From Reichenbachiella ulvae (GTDB lineage Bacteria; Bacteroidota; Bacteroidia; Cytophagales; Cyclobacteriaceae), in the NCBI RefSeq assembly GCF_025833875.1, contig NZ_JAOYOD010000001.1, forward strand, positions 868,001-932,000: a stretch of 64,000 nt of DNA. Direction: 5' to 3'. The notes below the pieces were generated by a model. The model ran no database searches and was not told the origin of the DNA. It saw only the letters and a program-made list of their open reading frames with translations. Positions 8,317 to 16,016 of the stretch are shown here, piece by piece; the first letter of the stretch is position 1, and the number at the start of each line of letters is the position of its first letter. The position numbers and the translations under genes are program-made.

Positions 8317-8345
8317 AAAAAAAAGCCTCCCGTCCAGGAGGCTTT
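8317..8345 (-). terminator. Orphan minus-strand terminator
   Basis: A 9-bp perfect stem (8322-8330 with 8337-8345, AAAGCCTCC/GGAGGCTTT) is followed on the minus strand by at least seven T. It would end a transcript coming from the right, but the nearest minus-strand gene stops at 9156, so it terminates either a long 3' UTR of that gene or an RNA made in 8350-9150. Confidence 0.8.
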
Positions 8346-8591
8346 CGATTTGTGCTACGTCAAAGCACTTGGGTCAACTATGTTTTTGGCGGTTCAATTA
8401 TCTACAATCCTACGAGGGACTACATTGTCGTAGCAGTGGGGGGCAGGTCTTGCCGATTTTTATTTGAGCTGATTGTTGATCTTGTGCGGCTTGTTTTAGT
8501 GCCTGGGTACTTTGCGTCAATTCATTTTGCCACCATGTGAATTCAGTTTAGGTTAATGGATGTTTTCAGTGGCTAATTACGTTAACCCCGA

Positions 8592-8625
8592 CTTTAAAAT
8601 CCTGACAAAAAGCTTTAAAATCCTG
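8592..8625. repeat. Two 13-bp direct repeats spaced 21 bp
   Basis: CTTTAAAATCCTG occurs at 8592-8604 and again at 8613-8625. The 21-bp register is two helical turns, as expected for a protein-binding site, and equals the period of the tandem array further right. No gene start is near enough to assign a role. Confidence 0.6.
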
Positions 8626-8653
8626 CCATTTGATAGTTTTTTTTAGCAACCTG

Positions 8654-8686
8654 AGTAAGCCGATTACTCCAAGTAATCGGCTTACT
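8654..8686. repeat. Perfect 15-bp inverted repeat with 3-nt loop
   Basis: AGTAAGCCGATTACT (8654-8668), loop CCA, then the exact reverse complement (8672-8686). No T-run follows on either strand, so it is not a typical terminator. It may be an RNA hairpin or a recognition structure. Confidence 0.75.
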
Positions 8687-8689
8687 AGT

Positions 8690-8869
8690 GCTTAAACCCA
8701 GATTTGTCATTAGAACTTTGTAATGAGAGCTTAAAATGCAATAAATCAGGAAGTTTGACGAATGGGGCTTAGCACCGCTAAGGTGATTGAGTGAAACTTA
8801 GCGAAGCGACTGATTTGAAGCAGTTTATGTTCGTAATAGATTTTCTAGTGATAATTCTGGGTTAAATAG
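8690..8869. repeat. Long imperfect fold-back (MITE-like) element
   Basis: The left arm starting AACCCAGATTTGTCATTAGA (from about 8695) matches the reverse complement of the right arm, AACCCAGAATTATCACTAGA (ending about 8866). The match continues inward (TAAAATGCAATAAATCAG against TAAACTGCTTCAAATCAG) and reaches a central stem CTTAGC-ACC-GCTAAG near 8769-8783. The right arm carries about 10 extra bases. By eye roughly three quarters of positions pair. It has no coding capacity and resembles a decayed miniature inverted-repeat element or a long structured RNA. Confidence 0.6.
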
Positions 8870-8879
8870 GCTTTTTTGG

Positions 8880-9110
8880 CCCGTTGAAGGCCGTTTTTTA
8901 ACTTATGATACCCATTTTTTGATTGAGGATGGTCATTTTTTACTGGATGGTGGTCATTTTCCAGCTGAGGATATCCATTTTCTGGTTCAGGGAGGTCATT
9001 TTCCAGCTAGCGACATACATTTTCTGGCTGATGGTACTCATTTTCTACTTGAAGGAGGGCATTTTTTGAGTGGGGATATTCATTTTTTAGTCTACGATGG
9101 ATGTTTTTTG
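8880..9110. repeat. Eleven-unit 21-bp tandem repeat array
   Basis: Eleven consecutive units of exactly 21 bp share the core CATTTT (CGTTTT in the first, TGTTTT in the last). Examples are the units starting at 8922, 8943, 8964 and 8985. On the plus strand the array is an open frame of heptapeptides of the form xx(D/G/E)(G/I/T)HF(L/P), but no ATG begins it. On the minus strand each unit starts KM and reads as a coiled-coil heptad with M at a and L/I at d (KMTSLNQ, KMDILSW), interrupted by stops. The strict 21-bp register suggests descent from heptad-coding DNA or use as a repeated binding site. There are no spacers, so it is not CRISPR. Confidence 0.8.
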
Positions 9111-9113
9111 GTA

Positions 9114-9142
9114 GGTCGTCGAGGTTCCGAACCTCGGCGACC
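9114..9142. repeat. GC-rich 14-bp palindrome at the end of the array
   Basis: GGTCGTCGAGGTTC at 9114-9127, a one-base centre, then its near-perfect reverse complement (one G-U pair) to 9142. It lies 13 bp past the stop of the minus-strand peroxiredoxin-like gene. No T-run follows on the minus strand, so a terminator role is weak; a REP-like repeated hairpin is an alternative. Confidence 0.65.
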
Positions 9143-9155
9143 TTGGTTTGTATTA

Positions 9156-9731
9156 TCAAACGCCTACTTTACCCGTCCTGGCGAATTGGAAGATAACATC
9201 CAGGTGAATGCGGTCATTGAGGTCCTTGGCATAGTGTACATGCTTGACTTCTCCTTTTTCGTCTATGAGGAACTCGGCAGGTATGGTATTGATGGATTCC
9301 TTGCCCTTCATCATGTGTACCGGTAGCCCGTTGATTTTGGCTCTGACGACAGTCTGAAAAAACTGGGTCACATGGCTAATGGTTGATTTTCGTGCGGAGG
9401 ATTCTACTCCATAGGCATCGTACCAGGTTTTGTCTGGGTCTGCGATCAAGGGGATGGGGGAGATCTTCTGATGAAACTCCTTGGAAAGTAATACTTCCTT
9501 TTCCGATTCGAAGAAGAATATCATCTCCAGTCCCAGACTTTTCAATTCTTCCATCTTGCGCTGCAGGCGGTGTACCCGCACATTGCAAAAGGGACAACCT
9601 GCATGACGGAAAAATCCTACCAATACTTTTTTGCCCCGATAAGATTGCAGATCGATTTCGCGATCATATACATCCTGAAGTTTGAAATATGGGGCTTTTT
9701 GGTTGATACTTAGCGTAAGGCTTTCTGACAT
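9156..9731 (-). CDS. Peroxiredoxin-like (AhpC/TSA superfamily) redoxin
   Basis: A thioredoxin-fold protein of 191 residues without a signal peptide. The N-terminus (NQKAPYFKLQDVYDREIDLQ) is the usual AhpC/TSA opening, and the active-site loop is FFRHAGCPFCNVRV with C46 and C49, a CxxC as in peroxiredoxin-like families rather than the PxxxTxxC of classic peroxiredoxins. A cis-proline region (TIPAEFLIDEKGEVKHVHY) follows near 150-168. It is likely a cytosolic thiol-disulfide reductase or peroxidase. It is monocistronic and its 3' end borders the 21-bp array and palindrome. Substrate unknown. Confidence 0.85.
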   Translation of the reverse strand: MSESLTLSINQKAPYFKLQDVYDREIDLQSYRGKKVLVGFFRHAGCPFCNVRVHRLQRKMEELKSLGLEMIFFFESEKEVLLSKEFHQKISPIPLIADPDKTWYDAYGVESSARKSTISHVTQFFQTVVRAKINGLPVHMMKGKESINTIPAEFLIDEKGEVKHVHYAKDLNDRIHLDVIFQFARTGKVGV

Positions 9732-9989
9732 GCTGTGTCGGGTTTAAGAATTTATCAGAGGTATACTACTAATTATAGAAGGTTTATAAAAGGATTTTGT
9801 TGGTAAATATCAGGTTTAATGGCTTCTGAAAATGATTTTATCAAGTTGAATGATTAAGGACTGAATATTACCTACTTACTCAATGGTATTTAGTATTGTA
9901 TTTTAATCAAAATTATGTCTTAATAGAGGGAAGTCTTAAATTGTTCTTGTTACTGGAAATCGATAGTTATTCATAGGTTGATTGTATTT

Positions 9990-10607
9990 ATGCGTTCATT
10001 AATTTCATTATGCTTCCTTTGTGCATACTCTTTTTTCTCTGCGCAATCCCAAGTCCCAATTAATTTAGATATCAATTCTTTTGAAGAAGCAGTTGCTTAT
10101 GAAGAAAATTTAAAATCTACGATTAAGGATACTGTTTATTTGATTTTAGGCAAGGAGGACTCAGGTTTGGATAAACCAATAGTTGCTGTAATATTCAAAA
10201 GAGAGGTTAGTGAATTCCCTATTCCACTTCACGTCTGGTATTATCTTGATGTTGACTTTGATAAACTAATTAGAGTTGGATATTATCATGGTTTCTATAA
10301 CCCCAGCTGGAATGCTAATAAGGATGTTGTACTTCTTGAAGAACTGACAAATGAAGAAGATGCTTTTGTTTCTCGTTTTCATAACTATATGGATTATTTA
10401 ATCAATCAGTTTGGTGAACCAGATGAGATTAAAAAACCGGGCCCTGAATGGAATGTGCAATCTGGACATGTTAAATGGAAATTGGCAACAGGTCGAATAG
10501 AACTAAAATATGTTTTTTTTAGAAGGCTAATTCAGAATCCAGGTTTAGGATATCAAGTCAATAATTTCGAATTAAGTTTTGAAAGAACCTTCACAGAGAA
10601 TTTTTAA
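9990..10607 (+). CDS. Secreted protein of unknown function
   Basis: ATG at 9990 is preferred over the in-frame TTG at 9978. It has 205 residues with a Sec signal peptide (MRSLISLCFLCAYSFFSAQS) and no lipobox. The mature part is rich in aromatic and acidic residues, with FHNYMDYLINQFGEPDEIKK near 133-152 and a C-terminal strand ending FELSFERTFTENF. No family is recognised. Base composition is noticeably more AT-rich than in the neighbouring leuS. It stands alone, with a 250-bp AT-rich leader region and a terminator shared with leuS. Confidence 0.75.
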   Translation: MRSLISLCFLCAYSFFSAQSQVPINLDINSFEEAVAYEENLKSTIKDTVYLILGKEDSGLDKPIVAVIFKREVSEFPIPLHVWYYLDVDFDKLIRVGYYHGFYNPSWNANKDVVLLEELTNEEDAFVSRFHNYMDYLINQFGEPDEIKKPGPEWNVQSGHVKWKLATGRIELKYVFFRRLIQNPGLGYQVNNFELSFERTFTENF

Positions 10608-10641
10608 TGCAGATGGTTCTTTTGCAAGTTAATGACAAATA

Positions 10642-10678
10642 AAAGCCCTCAACTGCAGTGCAATTGAGGGCTTTGGTG
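10642..10678. terminator. Bidirectional terminator between the secreted protein and leuS
   Basis: An 11-bp perfect stem, AAAGCCCTCAA (10642-10652) with TTGAGGGCTTT (10664-10674). A-tracts on the left and T-rich sequence on the right allow it to serve both convergent genes. Confidence 0.85.
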
Positions 10679-10695
10679 TTTTTTATAGAAATCGC

Positions 10696-13473
10696 TTACA
10701 ATACCAAATTGATGATTCGCTTAGGCACGATGATCACCTTTTTAGGCTGCTTGCCTTCAGTCCATTTTACTACGGTCTCATCGGCCAGTACTTGCTTTTC
10801 GATTTCAGCGGTGTCCATGTCTACAGGGAAGCTCAGTTTGGTTCTGACCTTACCGTTGATCGATACAGGATACTCATGGCTGTTTTCTACCAATAGACTC
10901 TCGTCAAATTTCGGGTAGCTCGCAGTACTGATTCCGCCGCTGTGACCCAGCTTCTCCCAAAGCTCTTCACTCAAATGAGGCGCAAATGGAGAAAGAATCA
11001 CAACCAGTTGCTCCAGAACCTCACGCTTGTTACAGCTCCTCAAGTCATTTACTGCAATCATCAGTGTACTCACACAGGTGTTGAGTGAAAGGTTGTTGAT
11101 GTCTTCTTCTACCTTCTTGATGGCCTTGTGCAGCGTTTTTAGTTCGTCTGCGCTGGCTTTGTCGTCAGAGACATTCCATTCGTTGTTGCCATCGTGGAAG
11201 AGTCTCCAGACCTTGCGCAGGAACTTCGATACCCCATCAATTCCATGGGTGTTCCATGGCTTGAATTGCTCCAAGGGTCCAAGGAACATCTCGTACATGC
11301 GCAGCACATCCGCTCCGTATTTTTCGATGATGTCGTCTGGGTTCACTACGTTGAACTTAGACTTGGACATCTTCTCTACTTCATAGCCACATACATATTT
11401 ACCATCCTCCAGGATGAATTCAGCATCCTTCAGGTCAGGTCTCCAGGCTTTGAATGCCTCAGTGTCCAATACGTCGTTGTTGACCAGGCTTACATCCACA
11501 TGCATAGCAGTGGTCTCGTATTCGTCTTTCTTGTTGAGTGAAACGAATTGGTTTGTTCCTTTTACTCTATAGACGAAATTAGAACGCCCCTGAATCATAC
11601 CTTGATTCACCAGTTTTTTGAATGGCTCTTCCTCCTGCACCAAGCCCTTGTCGAAAAGGAACTTGTTCCAGAATCTAGAGTAGAGGAGGTGACCAGTCGC
11701 GTGCTCCGTACCTCCGATGTAGAGATCCACATCTTTCCAGTACTTCTGCACCTCATCCGCTACGAATGCCCCGTCGTTGTTGGCATCCATATAGCGGTAC
11801 CAATACCAGCTCGACCCAGCCCAGCCCGGCATGGTGCTCAATTCTAGTGGGTAAGCTTCTGATTCACCCTCTGGGGTGTAAGTGAAGTTTTCTGCTCTGC
11901 CTAGTGGAGGATCTCCATCCTCTGTAGGTAGATATTTGTCAATCTCTGGTAGCAAAATCGGAAGATCCGATTCAGCCACGGGGTAAGGGATACCGTCTTT
12001 GAAATAAATCGGCACGGGCTCTCCCCAGTATCTTTGTCTGGCGAAGATGGCATCACGGATACGATAGTTGATCTTACCACTACCGATACCTTTCTCCTCC
12101 AAAAAGGCGATGGCCTTGTCAGTCGCTTCCTGAAAAGTCAGCCCCTCAAGGATTCCTTCGTTGATGATTTTTCCTTCTTTGGTCGCATCTGCTTCTTCGC
12201 TTACATCCATACCGTCATAGACAGGTAGGATAGGAAGATCGAAATGCTTAGCAAAATCAAAGTCTCTTTGGTCACCGCCTGGTACGGCCATTACAGCCCC
12301 TGTACCATAGCCTGCCAATACATAGTCGGCAATCCAGATCGGCGTGCGCTCCCCATTGAATGGGTTGATGGCATAAGCTCCGGTGAAGGCACCTGATACT
12401 TGCTTCACGTTGGCCATTCTGTCTCTTTCAGACTTGTTGCGAGCGACTTTTACATATTCTTCTACCTCAGCACGTTGCTCGTCTGTGGTGATTTTTTCGA
12501 TCAGGTCCAGCTCTGGTGCCAGCACCAGGAAGGTCACAGCACATACCGTATCGATACGGGTGGTGAAGACGGTGATCTTCTCATCGTGTCCCTCAATGGC
12601 ATAGTCCATCTCTGCGCCTTTGGATTTTCCGATCCAGTTGCGCTGCATTTCTTTCAGTGGCTCAGACCACTCCAGTTTTTCCAGCCCCTGAAGCAAACGT
12701 TCAGCATAAGCCGTGATGCGCATGCTCCATTGCTTCATTTTCTTTTTGACGACAGGATGTCCCCCGCGCTCAGAGTAGCCGTCTTTGATTTCGTCTTGTG
12801 CCAGTACGGTCTTCAGCTCCGGACACCAGTTTACAGTGGTTTCCGATAGATAGGTCAGACGGTATTGGAGTAGAATCTCCTGTTGCTCTTTCTCAGAGTA
12901 TCCTTGCCAGTCAGCCGCGCTGAATTGGGTGGTGTCTTCATCGCAGGCAGCCTGGATGTTGGCATTCCCTTCTGCTGCGAACAGTTCGATCAGTTCGTCG
13001 ATCGAGCGGGCTTTGTCTGCTTTGTAGTCATACCACGAGTTGAACAGCTGGATGAAAATCCATTGCGTCCATTTGTAGTAGTTTGGGTTGCAGGTTTGTA
13101 GCTCTTTGCTCCAGTCAAAGGAGAAACCGATGTTTTTCAATTGCTCCTTATAGCGAGCGATGTTTTCTTCTGTAGTAACAGCCGGGTGTTGACCCGTTTG
13201 GATCGCATACTGCTCAGCCGGTAGACCAAAGGCATCGAATCCCATAGGATGCAATACATTGAATCCTTTGGTGCGCTTGTAGCGCGAAATAATGTCGGAT
13301 GCAATGTAGCCCAGCGGATGCCCCACGTGCAGTCCTGCGCCCGAAGGGTAGGGGAACATATCCAATGCGTAGAACTTTGGCTTGCTGGTGTCCACTTCAG
13401 CTTTGAAGCTTTCATTGTCGGCCCAGTATTGTTGCCATTTTTTTTCTATCTCAGAGTGATTATAGTCTGCCAT
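10696..13473 (-). CDS. leuS: Leucine--tRNA ligase
   Basis: Class I aminoacyl-tRNA synthetase of 925 residues that charges tRNA-Leu in the cytoplasm. The HIGH-type motif is H49-V-G-H52 in [13 protein letters not shown] and the KMSKS loop is [11 protein letters not shown]. The CP1 editing domain (about 230-430) contains the conserved T-rich motif ([16 protein letters not shown]) and the [11 protein letters not shown] segment. It is longer than the E. coli enzyme (860), as is usual for Bacteroidota because of insertions around the catalytic and leucine-specific domains. Codon use is that of a highly expressed gene. A TAGATTTG box lies about 35 bp upstream of the ATG. Confidence 0.98.
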   Translation of the reverse strand: MADYNHSEIEKKWQQYWADNESFKAEVDTSKPKFYALDMFPYPSGAGLHVGHPLGYIASDIISRYKRTKGFNVLHPMGFDAFGLPAEQYAIQTGQHPAVTTEENIARYKEQLKNIGFSFDWSKELQTCNPNYYKWTQWIFIQLFNSWYDYKADKARSIDELIELFAAEGNANIQAACDEDTTQFSAADWQGYSEKEQQEILLQYRLTYLSETTVNWCPELKTVLAQDEIKDGYSERGGHPVVKKKMKQWSMRITAYAERLLQGLEKLEWSEPLKEMQRNWIGKSKGAEMDYAIEGHDEKITVFTTRIDTVCAVTFLVLAPELDLIEKITTDEQRAEVEEYVKVARNKSERDRMANVKQVSGAFTGAYAINPFNGERTPIWIADYVLAGYGTGAVMAVPGGDQRDFDFAKHFDLPILPVYDGMDVSEEADATKEGKIINEGILEGLTFQEATDKAIAFLEEKGIGSGKINYRIRDAIFARQRYWGEPVPIYFKDGIPYPVAESDLPILLPEIDKYLPTEDGDPPLGRAENFTYTPEGESEAYPLELSTMPGWAGSSWYWYRYMDANNDGAFVADEVQKYWKDVDLYIGGTEHATGHLLYSRFWNKFLFDKGLVQEEEPFKKLVNQGMIQGRSNFVYRVKGTNQFVSLNKKDEYETTAMHVDVSLVNNDVLDTEAFKAWRPDLKDAEFILEDGKYVCGYEVEKMSKSKFNVVNPDDIIEKYGADVLRMYEMFLGPLEQFKPWNTHGIDGVSKFLRKVWRLFHDGNNEWNVSDDKASADELKTLHKAIKKVEEDINNLSLNTCVSTLMIAVNDLRSCNKREVLEQLVVILSPFAPHLSEELWEKLGHSGGISTASYPKFDESLLVENSHEYPVSINGKVRTKLSFPVDMDTAEIEKQVLADETVVKWTEGKQPKKVIIVPKRIINLVL

Positions 13474-13507
13474 GGTGTGGGATTTTCTTTAATGAACGAA
13501 TCGCCTG

Positions 13508-13515
13508 CAAATCTA
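13508..13515 (-). promoter_or_regulatory. -7 box (TAGATTTG) upstream of leuS
   Basis: It matches the Bacteroidota TAnnTTTG consensus on the minus strand, predicting a leader of about 30 nt. No good -33 TTG is seen at the expected distance, so only the -7 element is supported. Confidence 0.5.
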
Positions 13516-13613
13516 TTTTTTTTGTGAATTATCGCCGTGTGATATGAGGAGAATATTCATAACGATTCTAAGATTTGCCTCTCGTAATTAATAATTGAAA
13601 AGTCTTTTTTAAA

Positions 13614-13651
13614 AAAAGAAAACCCTTATATTACAAGAATACAAGGGTTCT
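13614..13651 (-). terminator. Terminator of the tRNA-Met transcript
   Basis: An 11-bp stem with one mismatch, AACCCTT...AAGGGTT (13621-13649), followed on the minus strand by TTCTTTTTTT. It lies a few bases beyond the tRNA 3' end. Confidence 0.8.
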
Positions 13652-13657
13652 TTTTCG

Positions 13658-13731
13658 TAGCGAAGACGGGAGTTGAACCCGTGACCTCAGGGTTATGAAT
13701 CCTGCGCTCTAACCAACTGAGCTACCTCGCC
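13658..13731 (-). tRNA. tRNA-Met (anticodon CAT), elongator type
   Basis: It folds as a 74-nt cloverleaf: acceptor GGCGAGG with CTTCGCT, D-arm GCTC/GAGC, anticodon loop TTCATAA, T-arm ACGGG-TTCAACT-CCCGT, discriminator A, and no encoded CCA. The first pair is G-U and the three G-C pairs of an initiator anticodon stem are absent, so it is an elongator tRNA-Met; a tRNA-Ile2 with lysidine at C34 cannot be formally excluded. The bottom anticodon-stem pair is an A-C mismatch. It is transcribed as a single gene. Confidence 0.95.
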
Positions 13732-13844
13732 ATTGATTTTGGAGGTGCAAATCTAGGCATTATGTTGAATTATCAATGGCGGATTAGAAAAAAAATTGGT
13801 TAGCTTACAGAAAAATTATTCGACAGCATTTGATCGCTTTTTTT

Positions 13845-14228
13845 ATGAGCAAATACAAGTATATAGGAGAGTTCGAAATCAAGGCATCTAAAAAAATGTT
13901 ATATCCCTATATGTCAAGCGCTAGCGGGCTGGCACAGTGGTTTGCAGATGATGTCAATATCAATGAAGACAAAGTCTATACTTTTATTTGGGATGGAGAA
14001 GAAAGCCGTGCTCGCATGGTCTCTCATCGCACCAATAGTCAGGTTCGTTTCGAATTTATCTCAGATGATGAGGAACCAAACTACCTGGAGTTCAAAATTG
14101 ATATGAATGAATTGACACAGGAGGTTTTTATCCGTGTCACTGACTTTTCGGAAATGGATGATGAAGAGGAGCTCGAAGAATTATGGGAGAGCTTCATGCA
14201 TAACTTGCGTGAGCTGGTAGGAGGGTAA
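13845..14228 (+). CDS. START-like / AHSA1-like domain protein
   Basis: ATG at 13845 (MSKYKYIGEFEIKASKKMLY) is chosen over a TTG five codons upstream. It has 127 residues, acidic, with no signal peptide. The layout (an N-terminal strand, KMLYPYMSSASGLAQWFADDV, then antiparallel strands and a long C-terminal helix EEELEELWESFMHNLRELVGG) is that of a SRPBCC/START-like helix-grip fold. Cytoplasmic. The ligand is unknown; it is a conserved Bacteroidota family. It converges with the small zinc-ribbon gene. Confidence 0.8.
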   Translation: MSKYKYIGEFEIKASKKMLYPYMSSASGLAQWFADDVNINEDKVYTFIWDGEESRARMVSHRTNSQVRFEFISDDEEPNYLEFKIDMNELTQEVFIRVTDFSEMDDEEELEELWESFMHNLRELVGG

Positions 14229-14244
14229 TGCCTCCCAGACGCGA

Positions 14245-14406
14245 TCAGACGTGTTCCATTCTGACTACTATCCCATCACAAGCGCCGCATTTGCCTGCAA
14301 ATAATCCAGGCTTGCCTACTTCCTCGTGACAAGCCTTGCACCATACTCTACCGCAACCTTTGCATTTGAGTACCGCTCGTTTTTGACATTTGTTGCAATT
14401 TTCCAT
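14245..14406 (-). CDS. 53-residue zinc-ribbon protein with four CxxC motifs
   Basis: ATG at 14406 and TGA at 14245-14247 encode 53 residues. Four CxxC pairs are visible: C4/C7 (CNKC), C15/C18 (CKGC), C23/C26 (CKACH) and C40/C43 (CGACD). The spacing suggests two interleaved zinc sites as in RING-like or B-box-like cross-brace folds. The protein is basic with no membrane segment. It ends 17 bp from the stop of the convergent START-like gene. Function unknown; nucleic-acid or protein binding is inference only. Confidence 0.75.
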   Translation of the reverse strand: MENCNKCQKRAVLKCKGCGRVWCKACHEEVGKPGLFAGKCGACDGIVVRMEHV

Positions 14407-14514
14407 AAGCTTCTTTTGCTTGAAATTAAGACTTTGAGATGTAAATACAAAAACATTGAGTCGCGAAACTTTTTGTATCCTAAATCTGTATTCCTAGTAT
14501 TGAATTGAATTTCC

Positions 14515-14522
14515 TACCTTTG
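14515..14522 (+). promoter_or_regulatory. -7 box (TACCTTTG) upstream of the thioredoxin-like gene
   Basis: It matches TAnnTTTG and lies 24 bp before the ATG at 14547. No -33 TTG is seen at 18-20 bp, so confidence is moderate. Confidence 0.45.
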
Positions 14523-14546
14523 TAAGAGGTGCAAAAAAGAATAGAT

Positions 14547-15095
14547 ATGAAGCGTTTGAATGTTATATTGTTGGGATTGATGGTGTTGGGCTTAACAGCT
14601 ACTTCTTTTAAATCAGTAGAAGAAGGGCAGGAAGAAGGCCTGGTGAAGTGGTATAGCTTCGAAGAAGCAGTAGCCCTTAATAAGAAGAAACCTAAGAAGA
14701 TATTCATAGATGTCTATACGGACTGGTGCGGTTGGTGCAAGAAGATGGATAAAGCCACCTTCAATCATCCTAAAATCGCTAAGTACCTGAATGAGAATTA
14801 CTATCCTGTCAAACTGAATGCAGAGCAGAAGGAAGATATCGAATTCGATGGTCATACATTCAAATGGGTAGAAGGAGGTCGCAGCGGAATTCATGAATTG
14901 GCCTATTCACTTCTGCAAGGTAAAATGAGTTACCCTACTGTGGTTTTTATGGATGAGCAGTTTAGAATGTTGTCTCCAGTGCCTGGGTATCTGGAAGCAC
15001 CTGTTTTCGAAAAGATCATAACCTACTACGGGGATGACAACTACAAAGAAACTCCATGGGCTGAATACCAGGAGAATTTTAAGTCTAGTTTGTAA
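14547..15095 (+). CDS. Exported thioredoxin-family protein (DUF255-like)
   Basis: ATG at 14547 (MKRLNVILLG) is preferred over the GTG six codons upstream because it begins a signal peptide (to about residue 23, ATSFKS). It has 182 residues. The thioredoxin domain has the active site DVYTDWCGWCKKMD with C61/C64, followed by a helix and the cis-Pro loop MSYPTVVFMDEQ near 133-144. Proteins of this type act in the periplasm as thiol-disulfide oxidoreductases, often in extracytoplasmic protein folding. It is single-gene, between the zinc-ribbon gene (divergent) and a strong terminator. Confidence 0.88.
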   Translation: MKRLNVILLGLMVLGLTATSFKSVEEGQEEGLVKWYSFEEAVALNKKKPKKIFIDVYTDWCGWCKKMDKATFNHPKIAKYLNENYYPVKLNAEQKEDIEFDGHTFKWVEGGRSGIHELAYSLLQGKMSYPTVVFMDEQFRMLSPVPGYLEAPVFEKIITYYGDDNYKETPWAEYQENFKSSL

Positions 15096-15124
15096 GACTG
15101 AGGATAAAAAAGTATTAGAATAAG

Positions 15125-15171
15125 AATGCCCAGTTTCAGGAGATAATCTCTCGAAACTGGGCATTATTTTT
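15125..15171. terminator. Terminator between thioredoxin and exonuclease genes
   Basis: A 13-bp perfect stem, AATGCCCAGTTTC (15125-15137) with GAAACTGGGCATT (15153-15165), followed by ATTTTTT on the plus strand. It mainly serves the plus-strand gene and may also stop the minus-strand operon. Confidence 0.85.
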
Positions 15172-15187
15172 TGCGACCAGATCAAAC

Positions 15188-15994
15188 TTATTTCATATTG
15201 AATCCTCTGAGTTTAATCTGCGTCAGTTTTCTTTTGGTATCCAGAGGAAAGTCACCCTTCATCATCCAGTCGTAGTAGCCTGTTTCGATCTTGAGCACCT
15301 CTTCCACAGGTTTGTGTCTGTGTTTGCCGAAGTTGAATACTTCTACTCCATCATCGTTGAAAACGAAGCGACCCGCCAAATCGACCATTTTGGAGGCAGA
15401 TAGATTGTGAAGGCTGTCTACGCTGTTTTCTATCACGCCAATCTTTTTGCCCAGTGAGTCTACGACCTCTTCACCATTGTATCGCTCCACTTGTGCTTTG
15501 ATCACCTCAGCAGTGGCCAGGGTATCGGCTTCTGCACCGTGGGCTCCTTCGAGTACTTTTCCACAGTAGAACTTGTAGGCTGCAGTCAGGGTACGTTTTT
15601 CCATCATGTGGAAGATCTTTTGCGCATCGACCAGTTTGCGGTTAGAAATATCAAATTCTATATCAGCTCTTAAGAACTCTTCGACTAGCAGCGGAATGTC
15701 AAACTTCATGCAATTGAAACCGCCCAGGTCGCAACCGTCCAGGAAATTGGACAGGTCTTTTGCAATAGACTTGAAGCTGGGCTCGTCTTTTACATCCTTG
15801 TCATAGATGCCATGGATCAAACTGGACTCGATCGGAATCGGTACGCCCGGGTTGATTTTTCTGGTTTTGACTATCTGTTCCCCATCAGGCATCATTTTTA
15901 CCACGGACATCTCTACGATTCTATCCTGTGTGATGCTCGTTCCTGTGGTTTCTAAATCAAATACAGCTAGGGGATTCTTGAGTTTTAATTGCAT
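15188..15994 (-). CDS. DnaQ-like 3'-5' exonuclease
   Basis: The start at 15994 (MQLKLKNPLAVFDLETTG) is chosen; the frame extends upstream into the mpl 3' end without family support. It has 268 residues. The DEDDh motifs are visible: Exo I with D13 and E15 in FDLETTG, Exo II in GFNCMKFDIPLL and Exo III in HGAEADTLAT. A C-terminal tail (FNFGKHRHKPVEEVLKIETG) resembles the small DUF3820-type domain often fused to DnaQ-like nucleases. It is a cytoplasmic proofreading or RNA/DNA-trimming nuclease. It starts 22 bp after mpl and is probably cotranscribed with it. Confidence 0.9.
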   Translation of the reverse strand: MQLKLKNPLAVFDLETTGTSITQDRIVEMSVVKMMPDGEQIVKTRKINPGVPIPIESSLIHGIYDKDVKDEPSFKSIAKDLSNFLDGCDLGGFNCMKFDIPLLVEEFLRADIEFDISNRKLVDAQKIFHMMEKRTLTAAYKFYCGKVLEGAHGAEADTLATAEVIKAQVERYNGEEVVDSLGKKIGVIENSVDSLHNLSASKMVDLAGRFVFNDDGVEVFNFGKHRHKPVEEVLKIETGYYDWMMKGDFPLDTKRKLTQIKLRGFNMK

Positions 15995-16016
15995 AGTGTT
16001 TGTCGGTGAATAGGGA

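Larger units (their letters stand above)
8346..9155. other. Repeat-rich intergenic region without a convincing gene
   Basis: About 800 bp in which no frame has both an ATG and family resemblance. Contents from left to right: an unassigned stretch with local dyads (CTACGA at 8410-8415 with TCGTAG at 8428-8433), phased direct repeats at 8592 and 8613, a perfect hairpin at 8654-8686, a long fold-back at 8690-8869, an eleven-unit 21-bp tandem array at 8880-9110 and a GC-rich palindrome at 9114-9142. A minus-strand frame around 8410-8540 gives a protein-like peptide (TWWQNELTQSTQALKQAAQ) but has no ATG, so it may be a gene remnant. The orphan terminator at 8317-8345 suggests this region is transcribed leftwards. 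Confidence 0.6.

Noticed and set aside
8410..8540. Minus-strand peptide containing TWWQNELTQSTQALKQAAQ
   Set aside because: It has a protein-like composition but no start codon in frame and ends after about 44 residues; at most a gene remnant.
8690..8869. Retron or diversity-generating element
   Set aside because: No reverse transcriptase or variable-repeat pair is present near the fold-back.
8880..9110. CRISPR array
   Set aside because: The 21-bp units are contiguous with no unique spacers and there are no cas genes.
8919..9326. Plus-strand open frame of 135 codons covering the 21-bp array
   Set aside because: It begins with TTG, has no ATG, and its last 170 bp run antisense through the peroxiredoxin-like gene. 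The open frame follows from the 21-bp period.
12400..12849. 149-codon plus-strand frame inside leuS
   Set aside because: Antisense shadow; leuS is certain.
13658..13731. Initiator tRNA-Met
   Set aside because: It lacks the three G-C pairs in the anticodon stem and the unpaired first acceptor position; elongator type is favoured.
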